NCBI RefSeq assembly: GCF_020386615.1
Contig: NZ_CP077769.1
Location: 1,860,001 to 1,924,000 of the forward strand
Length of the DNA: 64,000 nt
Direction: 5' to 3'
Source: Chitinophaga pendula
Lineage (GTDB): Bacteria > Bacteroidota > Bacteroidia > Chitinophagales > Chitinophagaceae
The translations under genes and the position numbers were made by a program. Numbering within the stretch: the first letter of the stretch is position 1; each line of letters begins with the position of its first letter. This document shows, one piece after another, positions 54,120 to 61,059 of the stretch. The notes beneath the pieces were generated by a model. It saw only the letters and a list, made by a program, of their open reading frames with translations. It searched no databases and was not told the DNA's origin.

Positions 54120-56348
54120 ATGATACATTTACCGGATTTAATAACAGACCTGGCATTGATATTGGGCGCGGCGGCGGTCACTACACTGATCTTTAAAAAG
54201 TTGAAACAGCCATTAGTGCTGGGTTATATAGTAGCGGGCCTGTTGGTAGGTCCGCATGTGTCCTTATTGCCTACGGTGAATGATGTAGAGAATGTCAAGA
54301 CCTGGTCGGAGATCGGGGTGATATTCCTGCTTTTCAGCCTGGGATTGGAGTTTAGTTTTAAGAAGCTGATCAAGGTGGGTGGTTCTGCCTCTGTGACGGC
54401 GATCGTGGAGGTGGTGGTGATGTTGCTGCTGGGATATTTTGCGGGGCAGCTATTGGGTTGGTCGCGGATGGACAGTATTTTCCTGGGCGGTATCCTTTCT
54501 ATTTCGTCGACTACGATTATTATACGAGCGTTTGAGGAGTTGGGGGTGAAGCGGCAGAAGTTTGCCGGGTTGGTGTTTGGTATCCTTGTAGTGGAGGACT
54601 TGGTGGCGATCGTGTTGTTGGTGTTGTTATCTACGCTGGCGGTGAGTCAGCAGTTTGCCGGGATGGAGATGGTATTTTCCGTGGTGAAGCTGGTGTTTTT
54701 CCTGGTGGCCTGGTTTGTGGCCGGTATCTTTTTTCTGCCGACGCTGTTGAAGCTGACACATAAGCTGGTGAATGAGGAAACGTTGCTGGTGATGTCGATA
54801 GGGCTTTGTCTGCTGATGGTGGTATTGGCTTCGCAGGCTGGTTTTTCGCCGGCGCTAGGCGCTTTTATTATGGGATCTATATTGGCGGAGACGACGCAGG
54901 CGGAGAAGATAGAGCATCTGGTGACGCCAGTGAAGGAGTTGTTTGGTGCGGTGTTTTTCGTATCGGTGGGTATGCTGATAGATCCGGCGATGTTGGTACG
55001 TTATGGTGGGCCGGTGGCGTTGATCACGGTGATCACTATTGTAGGTAAGTTATTCAGTTCTACTGCGGGGGCGCTTATTTCGGGGCAGCCGCTGAAATCA
55101 TCGGTGCAGACGGGTATGAGCCTGGCGCAGATCGGGGAGTTCTCTTTTATCATAGCTACGCTGGGGTTGACGTTGAAGGTGACCAGTGATTTCCTGTACC
55201 CGGTAGCGGTGGCGGTATCTGCTATTACGACTTTTACGACGCCTTACCTGATCCGTTATGCGGAGCCTTTTTACAATAAGCTGATGCAGTGGTTGCCGAA
55301 GCGGTGGACGGATGCATTGGAGCGGTATAGCAGTGCGGCGCAGACGATCTCGGTGGTGAGTGACTGGCAGCTGGTGTTGCGTAGTTACTTTACTAATATC
55401 GTCGTATTTTCTGTGATCATTATTGCGATCACGTTGTTGTCATTTTACTATGTATTGCCCTGGGCGATCGAGCAGACGGAGGGTAACCTGGGATTGATCC
55501 TGACGGCAGGTGCGACGTTGTTGCTGGTATTGCCATTTCTGTGGGCGCTGGCGGTACGCCGGCTCAGCAGTGAAGCAGCGGGTAATATGTGGAAGCAGCA
55601 GAAGTTCCGCGGACCGTTGTTATTGTTATATATATCGCGTATTGCGTTGGGGGTGTTCCTGGTAGGGTTCCTGCTGGACCGGTTCTTTTCCACGCCGGTG
55701 GCGTTGGTGGTGACGGCGGTGATCATTGTGTTGCTGTTATTGTTTTCGGGCAGGATACAGGCTTTCTATGGCCGTATTGAGGCGCGGTTCCTGACGAATT
55801 TTAACGAGCGGGAGGCTTCTAATAAGGCAGCGGTGTTGGCGCCCTGGGATGCGCATCTGGCGGAGATTACGATGCAGGCGGATTCGCCGGGGTTAGGATT
55901 GACGCTGGAGGAGTTGGCTTTGCGGGAGCGGTATGGTATCAACATTGCGTTGATACGGCGTGGCGACCTGTTGCTGACGGCGCCGGGTAAGTGGGAGCGA
56001 TTGTATCCCGGAGATTTGCTGACGGTGATCGGTACGGATGAGCAGCTGGAGAAATTCAGTCGTCATATAGAGCCGGATGCGCCACATACTTTAGCAGGGG
56101 AGGATGAAGATGAGGTAGAATTGCGTCAGTTCCTGGTGAAGAAGGTATCTCCTTTTGTGGGTAAGAACATCCGGGAGGCCGGGTTGCGGGAGCAGACGAA
56201 GGGTATTGTGCTGGGGATAGAGCGGAGTGGTGTACGTATGTTGAACCCGGAGTCGACGACGTTGCTGGAGGAAGGGGATATAGTATGGATTGCGGGTAAC
56301 AGTAAGAAGTTACAATCTTTTTTAAAGCAGAATCATGAAGTGAAGTGA
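54120..56348 (+). CDS. Kef-type cation:proton antiporter (CPA2) with two RCK_C domains
   Basis: A 742-residue antiporter. An N-terminal CPA2 transport domain (about 10-385; LGYIVAGLLVGPH, EIGVIFLLFSLGLEF, GVLVVEDL-like VFGILVVEDLVAIV, SPALGAFIMGSILAET) is followed by a second membrane block (about 425-560) and two tandem C-terminal TrkA-C/RCK_C domains (about 575-650 and 665-740). No Rossmann RCK_N domain is present, unlike KefB/KefC. It exchanges K+ or Na+ for H+. Strong terminator follows. Confidence 0.9.
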   Translation: MIHLPDLITDLALILGAAAVTTLIFKKLKQPLVLGYIVAGLLVGPHVSLLPTVNDVENVKTWSEIGVIFLLFSLGLEFSFKKLIKVGGSASVTAIVEVVVMLLLGYFAGQLLGWSRMDSIFLGGILSISSTTIIIRAFEELGVKRQKFAGLVFGILVVEDLVAIVLLVLLSTLAVSQQFAGMEMVFSVVKLVFFLVAWFVAGIFFLPTLLKLTHKLVNEETLLVMSIGLCLLMVVLASQAGFSPALGAFIMGSILAETTQAEKIEHLVTPVKELFGAVFFVSVGMLIDPAMLVRYGGPVALITVITIVGKLFSSTAGALISGQPLKSSVQTGMSLAQIGEFSFIIATLGLTLKVTSDFLYPVAVAVSAITTFTTPYLIRYAEPFYNKLMQWLPKRWTDALERYSSAAQTISVVSDWQLVLRSYFTNIVVFSVIIIAITLLSFYYVLPWAIEQTEGNLGLILTAGATLLLVLPFLWALAVRRLSSEAAGNMWKQQKFRGPLLLLYISRIALGVFLVGFLLDRFFSTPVALVVTAVIIVLLLLFSGRIQAFYGRIEARFLTNFNEREASNKAAVLAPWDAHLAEITMQADSPGLGLTLEELALRERYGINIALIRRGDLLLTAPGKWERLYPGDLLTVIGTDEQLEKFSRHIEPDAPHTLAGEDEDEVELRQFLVKKVSPFVGKNIREAGLREQTKGIVLGIERSGVRMLNPESTTLLEEGDIVWIAGNSKKLQSFLKQNHEVK

Positions 56349-56379
56349 TAGCCGTAAGGCGGTCTGTATACCTATAAGT

Positions 56380-56409
56380 AAGGCCTACCCGTGTTGGGTA
56401 GGCCTTTTC
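56380..56409. terminator. Bidirectional terminator
   Basis: A perfect 11-bp stem AAGGCCTACCC/GGGTAGGCCTT (56380-56390 with 56396-56406) then TT. It lies between the antiporter and the convergent hypothetical gene. Confidence 0.88.
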
Positions 56410-56428
56410 AGTTGAAGCAAGGTTATGA

Positions 56429-57232
56429 TTACTTCCATTCGAGGGAAGTGGAGAATCTCTCTGCGCCGGTGTTATATACTACGCGTACCGGGTATTTCCT
56501 GGCATTGTAGGTATATGTATAGGTGCCGGTCTGTTGTTTGCCGGTGGCGATGGTAGTCAGTGTTTCTGACGTAATATTATTGGCCGACATGTTGGTCGGA
56601 GCGATATCGGTGATGAATGCCATGCCTGGTATTTGCAGGTGGGCATTTGGTTTACTGTCGTAGGTATAATCTACGGCAGATACCAGTTTGAAATCTGCCT
56701 GGGTGCTGGTGCGGCCCAGGTTTTCCATGCGGGTGACGTTACCTTTCTGGTCCCAGGTGTACTGTTGACAGTTCTGGCTGGCGAACTGGCCGTTGGTAGC
56801 CTGTTTAGCGAAGTAGTATTTAGCGATGACCTGTCCGTTGGTGTTGTATACCAGCGAGTCGTAGCTGTTTACCTGTTCGCCGAGGAGGTATTGTACCTGG
56901 CTGATACGGTTGCTGCCGGATTCGTATTGAAGGCGGGAGAAGGGGCGTTCGGAGCCGTTTTCTTCTGTCTCGCTGATACGGGTGCCGGTCAGGCGGCCGT
57001 TTTCGTATACCGGAATGCGGGCGGTTGTATAGTCGCCGAATTCGCTTTTATTGGTGATCAGCAATTGCTGTACGGTGTTGTCCATGTTGTAGTGGATACG
57101 TGTGTTACCACCGGCGGAGCTGATCTTTTGTAATAATACCGGTTTATCGCCGGTGCGGAACGCGCTGAAAAGCACGCCTGCGGCTACAGCCGCTACAGGA
57201 ATTGCCCTGCGGATTTTCTTCAGGTTGGACAT
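56429..57232 (-). CDS. Secreted hypothetical protein with YD/RHS-like beta repeats
   Basis: A 267-residue exported protein (signal about 1-27, AIPVAAVAAGVLFSAFRTG). The mature part is a run of short beta segments of the kind 'Y-x-G-x-R' (SLVYNTNGQVIAKYY, QYTWDQKGNVTRMENL, TYTYNARKYPVRVVYN), like RHS/YD-repeat or DUF4595-type Bacteroidota proteins. It is too short for a full RHS toxin. Function is unknown. It is convergent with the antiporter gene. Confidence 0.7.
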   Translation of the reverse strand: MSNLKKIRRAIPVAAVAAGVLFSAFRTGDKPVLLQKISSAGGNTRIHYNMDNTVQQLLITNKSEFGDYTTARIPVYENGRLTGTRISETEENGSERPFSRLQYESGSNRISQVQYLLGEQVNSYDSLVYNTNGQVIAKYYFAKQATNGQFASQNCQQYTWDQKGNVTRMENLGRTSTQADFKLVSAVDYTYDSKPNAHLQIPGMAFITDIAPTNMSANNITSETLTTIATGKQQTGTYTYTYNARKYPVRVVYNTGAERFSTSLEWK

Positions 57233-57644
57233 AGATTACGATTGAGAATAATAATGCCTTTTTTGAGCTGTTGATCTGAATAGCGCCTGTCGTTTGTTTA
57301 AAATCAATGCGAAGTTACAGGGGATCACATTCTCTTCAATAGCATTTTTGTTATTTGCTTGTTATTATACAGGTTCATACATATATGGGAAAGTAAATTA
57401 TTGTGAAAATGGCGCTATTGGTGTTGCTTTCCTTTGCCTGTGGCGGATTTACAGGTATAGTTAGTGTATACGGAATGAATGTCAGATTAACACGAAAGGG
57501 GGACGGAAACGTTTGTGTAGGTGGTGGATACTATCAGGCAGGGGGATTTGAGACAGTTAAAAAAGTATCAGTTTAGGGGGTTGAATGCCCTTTTTCGGGG
57601 TAAATGAAGGGGATTTTTGCCAGATATGTGCTGGCCGGGTATAT

Positions 57645-57688
57645 TAAAGGAATGTTATAGGAGAACTATAGGAATGATAAGGGATAGG
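57645..57688. repeat. Short 11-bp-period TATA array
   Basis: Four consecutive 11-base units at 57645, 57656, 57667 and 57678; the third, TATAGGAATGA, is identical to a unit at 15665 in the large array and the second is TATAGGAGAAC. A second member of the same repeat family. Confidence 0.7.
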
Positions 57689-57823
57689 TGGACTTGAAGC
57701 GCTATCCCTTTGTGGTAGTGGGTTTGGGTGGATTTGGTAATAAATGTGCAAACGCTTGAGCCGGCGTGAATATATACTTTTTTCTCTTTTTGGAAGGGAT
57801 GTGTGGGGAGGGAGCAAGAAAAG

Positions 57824-57852
57824 CCGGCGGGAAGCGGAAGGCTTCCTGCCGG
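57824..57852. terminator. Hairpin downstream of hybrid kinase
   Basis: CCGGCGGGAAGC (57824-57835) pairs with GCTTCCTGCCGG (57841-57852) with one G-U. No T tract; it is 265 bases beyond the kinase stop, so it may not be its terminator. Confidence 0.4.
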
Positions 57853-58116
57853 TGAGATGGTGGCCCGGTGTGGGGCATTGATGTGACAGTTTTGGCTCAA
57901 ACCGTTGTCTGACTATAGGAGGCAGGTGATAGGCCGCCTGTTCCCTCCGTGGACGCAGACGCGTCCTTTTTCGGCATTTCGTGGTACAGGGATAGGAGGG
58001 TGTGTGTATAGCTGCAAAGTAACGGCGGCTGGCGTTGACCGGCAATCCAGATTTAGTAATCGGAGGGTGGGCGGCGATGGTGAGTGTGTACGGGCGGATA
58101 AGCGGGAAGCAGGTGG

Positions 58117-59910
58117 TCAGGATAAGTACCTGTACAGCAAGGCATAAAGAGTCCGGAAGTCGATGGGTTTGGTCAGGTATTCGCTGGCGCCGGCGTTCAT
58201 GGCGGCGGTGATGGCATCGGTGAAGGCATCGCCGGAGGAAGCGAATACGGGGATGTGTTGCAGGGCGGGATTTGCTTTGAGATGTTTTAGTGTGTCGATG
58301 CCGCCCATTTCGGGCATATGCATATCGAGGAGGATGATATCGGGCAGGACGGTGGCGGCTTTGCGGAGGCCTTCCAGGCCGTTGCCGGCGAAGGCGATTT
58401 CGCAACCGATGTTCTGGAAGAAACGTCCCATTACGATCTGGTTGAGGCGATTGTCTTCTATCAGGAGTACTTTTTTATGCGGGAGAGGGGCGAAGTCGAG
58501 TAGTTGATCGCCGGTATCGCCAACATTTTCGGGAGCGGCGGTGAGGGGCAGTTGTACCTGGAAGCATGCGCCTTTTCCTGGTTCGCTGTCTACAGAGATC
58601 TTTCCCTGTAATACGCTGGTGAGGCGTTTGGTGATGGGTAGTCCCAGGCCGGTGCCGCTGAGGAAAGTGGCGGTTTCTTTGACGAAGGGGTCGAATATCT
58701 TATCCAGTTTTTCGCGGCTGATGCCACTACCTTTATCGGTGACGGTGAGGTACCAGTGGTGGATATCGGCGTGGATACGGAGGTGTACGCTGGTATGTGG
58801 GGCGGTGAACTTGATGGCGTTGGAGAGGAGGTTGTTGACGATCTGGGTGAGGATGATACGATCGCCGAGGATGATGGCGGGAACGGTATCATCTACTTCC
58901 AGCACGAGTCGTACGGCGCGGGTGTTGCTGATATACTGGTAGGTATTGCAGATGTTGCTGATCCATTCACGGATGCGTAATGAGGTCTCATGGATCTGCG
59001 CTTTTTTGCCTGCTTCGATGCTGGCCAGCTCGAGGGAGTTGTTGATGATCTCCAGGGTATTGTGATTGGCGGCGTAGAGGTCTTGTATGAGGGCTGCCTG
59101 ATGGGCGGGGATATTGTTTTTGATGCTATCCATGAGCAGCAGTTGGCTGATGCCGTACATACCATTGAGGGGATTTCTGATCTCATGGCATATTTCGCGG
59201 ACAAATACGCTTTTGGCTTCGTTGGCATTTTCTGCATCGCGGGTGCGGTCGCGTACCAGTTCTTCGAGGTTTTCGCTGTATACTTTCATGGTATACAGGA
59301 GGGAGTCGTTGTACCGGACATAAAAATAGATGATCAGTGCATTGACGGCGATGATGCAGCTGGTGGTGATCCACCGGATGACGAAGATGAGGTGTCTGTC
59401 GGTGGTGATGGGGGTGATGATCTCAGTATAGAAATTGATTTCGAGGAGAAGGATGGTCAGTACGGTGATACCGATGCACCAGATGCGCATGTTGCCTTTA
59501 AAGACGAGGAGGGCGGTGCCGCCGAGGAATACGGCCAGCAGTTGCACTTCTGTCAATGCGCCGAAAAGGATGCCGAAGCAGATGGCGGAGCCATTGTAGA
59601 GCAGGTGCATGCAGACGGCGGCGGCGCGGGGGTGACGCCGGGCGTTGAGCCAGATGACACCTGCAAATCCGAGTGCTTCGAAATAGGCGGGGAACAATAT
59701 ATTAAGATTACCTGCGACAAGGGCGATGGCGGTACCGAAGACCAAGCACAGGGCGAATGTGAAGAGGCTCAGGGTGTTGACGATGATGATACGGCGTGCA
59801 TCTTCGTCGCTGGTGCGGGATATACCGGCCAGGCGTAATCGGGTCAACCCATCTTTCCATATCATAGTATGGGATGAGGCTTTTTGGGGCATCACATTGC
59901 TGTTAAGCAT
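58117..59910 (-). CDS. Hybrid sensor histidine kinase/response regulator
   Basis: A 597-residue kinase from ATG 59910; the frame stays open to 60048, and starts at 59892 and 59865 are also possible. Domains: N-terminal membrane part with about six helices (from IIIVNTLSLFTFALCLVFG); a linker helix; HisKA with the phosphoacceptor His242 in CHEIRNPLNG; HATPase_c (NNLLSNAIKF, DKGSGISREKLDKIF, GTGLGLPITKRL); C-terminal REC (VLLIEDNRLNQIV, phosphoacceptor Asp in ILLDMHMPEMGG). It lacks a periplasmic ligand domain, so it probably senses via its membrane part. The output partner is unknown; a separate response regulator is encoded 556 bases upstream. Confidence 0.92.
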   Translation of the reverse strand: MLNSNVMPQKASSHTMIWKDGLTRLRLAGISRTSDEDARRIIIVNTLSLFTFALCLVFGTAIALVAGNLNILFPAYFEALGFAGVIWLNARRHPRAAAVCMHLLYNGSAICFGILFGALTEVQLLAVFLGGTALLVFKGNMRIWCIGITVLTILLLEINFYTEIITPITTDRHLIFVIRWITTSCIIAVNALIIYFYVRYNDSLLYTMKVYSENLEELVRDRTRDAENANEAKSVFVREICHEIRNPLNGMYGISQLLLMDSIKNNIPAHQAALIQDLYAANHNTLEIINNSLELASIEAGKKAQIHETSLRIREWISNICNTYQYISNTRAVRLVLEVDDTVPAIILGDRIILTQIVNNLLSNAIKFTAPHTSVHLRIHADIHHWYLTVTDKGSGISREKLDKIFDPFVKETATFLSGTGLGLPITKRLTSVLQGKISVDSEPGKGACFQVQLPLTAAPENVGDTGDQLLDFAPLPHKKVLLIEDNRLNQIVMGRFFQNIGCEIAFAGNGLEGLRKAATVLPDIILLDMHMPEMGGIDTLKHLKANPALQHIPVFASSGDAFTDAITAAMNAGASEYLTKPIDFRTLYALLYRYLS

Positions 59911-60093
59911 GAAACGGGCTTTGAGGTCCGGATGATTAGTTAGTTCTGTTTGTTTAGCATTCCTATTAGTAAATACGTTTTTATGCGCATTCCGGATGTT
60001 GAGGAGTTGTTGTTGTGTTTGCTCTGCTACCAGCTGGCATCGGGGCATGTGGTTTGTAGGAATAGCAGTGGATGCACATTAAAACTATGAGTT

Positions 60094-60282
60094 ATGAAAA
60101 CAAGTACCGTTAATCAATCTGACCGGACGCCACGGCAGGGGCCATCACATAAGCCGATGCCGGAGATCCGGGATCATCTGGACAGCCGTAAAAATGAGGA
60201 GTGGATGGATAAGGCAGATGACGTCACCCATCCGGAGAAGGAGAAAAAGAGTGAGCGCAAGCGTGTAAAACACGGCAAATAG
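60094..60282 (+). CDS. Small charged hydrophilic protein, 62 aa
   Basis: A 62-residue, very polar protein (SDRTPRQGPSHKPMPEIRDHLD, then a Lys/Glu-rich tail EKEKKSERKRVKHGK). No hydrophobic core, so it is probably disordered. Codon use is consistent with a gene. No family recognised. It is divergent from the hybrid kinase and upstream of a 32-residue membrane peptide gene. Confidence 0.6.
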   Translation: MKTSTVNQSDRTPRQGPSHKPMPEIRDHLDSRKNEEWMDKADDVTHPEKEKKSERKRVKHGK

Positions 60283-60361
60283 TGTATATAGCCTTACACC
60301 CCGGTAGCAGGCAGGAGTAGGCCAGTTGCCGGGGTTTATTTTCCCATTTAAAAAGCAGCGT

Positions 60362-60460
60362 ATGTTGACGAATCTTGTGATAGTGGGAATCGCGTTACTG
60401 TTGGTGATTATATACGTGATATGGCCTTACCGGAAGGATAAGGACCGTATGCGCAGATAA
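60362..60460 (+). CDS. Small single-helix membrane protein, 32 aa
   Basis: ATG 60362 to TAA 60458-60460. One transmembrane helix (LVIVGIALLLVIIYVIWPY) with a basic cytosolic end YRKDKDRMRR. It lies between the 62-residue protein and the convergent response regulator, whose stop is 5 bases away. Topology (helix then many K/R) argues for a real small protein; function is unknown. Confidence 0.5.
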   Translation: MLTNLVIVGIALLLVIIYVIWPYRKDKDRMRR

Positions 60461-60465
60461 TATGA

Positions 60466-60879
60466 TTACAGTTCGAATTCGCTGAGCTGGCCGAGGAGTG
60501 TTTTCCGCAGTTTCTGTTCCAGGGTGCGGATATTACTTGGCTTCGTAAAGTAACCACTGGCGCCCAGTTGTTGGGTTTCTTTTTTATCCTGTACTTCCGA
60601 GGAGGTCGTATAGATGATAACGGGAATATCCTGCAGGTCTTCCTGTTTTTTTATTTCCTGGAGGAATTGTTTGCCATTGATGCGGGGCATATTGAGGTCC
60701 AGGAATATGATATCCGGACGAAGTCCGTTTTCCAGTTGAGTCAGGGCATCTTCTCCGTTGGATGCGGTATTACAGGTGAGGGCCTGATCGATATCTTTCA
60801 GCACCTCAGAAAAGATGGTGCGGTCATCGATGTCATCATCTACCAGTAAAACAGAACTAAATTTGTAATCAGAATGCAT
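60466..60879 (-). CDS. Single-domain response regulator (CheY-like)
   Basis: A 137-residue REC domain with no output domain. ATG 60879 is chosen over a TTG at 60891. The acidic pair is DDD in LLVDDDIDDR, the phosphoacceptor Asp is in IIFLDLNMPRINGK, the Thr and Tyr switch residues are in IIYTTSS and ASGYFTKPS (with the conserved Lys). TATTTTTG on the minus strand (60906-60899) fits a -7 box 20 bases upstream. It probably passes phosphate between kinases of this cluster. Confidence 0.9.
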   Translation of the reverse strand: MHSDYKFSSVLLVDDDIDDRTIFSEVLKDIDQALTCNTASNGEDALTQLENGLRPDIIFLDLNMPRINGKQFLQEIKKQEDLQDIPVIIYTTSSEVQDKKETQQLGASGYFTKPSNIRTLEQKLRKTLLGQLSEFEL

Positions 60880-61059
60880 AATTGTTCGCAAAGCCCCACA
60901 AAAATAAAGGATAAAATGAAATATTGAGATGCCCCGTTAAATTGTCCGAATATATAAATAAATACTGCATATGATCAGACTGGTGTATTTTTCCTTATAA
61001 TAAAAGGGATATACTGGTTGGATTTTGTAAATTGGCCTTTTATACCAGAACAGGGGCAG

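Larger units (their letters stand above)
57233..58116. other. Long gene-free region with repeat relic
   Basis: 884 bases without a supported gene. It holds a short 11-bp-period TATA array (57645-57688) and a hairpin at 57824-57852. Long open frames on the minus strand here are Arg/Pro/His-rich and look non-coding. Confidence 0.45.

Noticed and set aside
57644..58405. A 253-codon open frame on the minus strand
   Set aside because: Arg/Pro/His/Ser-rich translation with no domain; it covers an intergenic repeat and the end of the hybrid kinase in another frame. A GC-skew shadow.
58990..59838. A 282-codon open frame antisense to the hybrid kinase
   Set aside because: Asp/Gly/Glu-rich antisense shadow of the clear kinase coding sequence.
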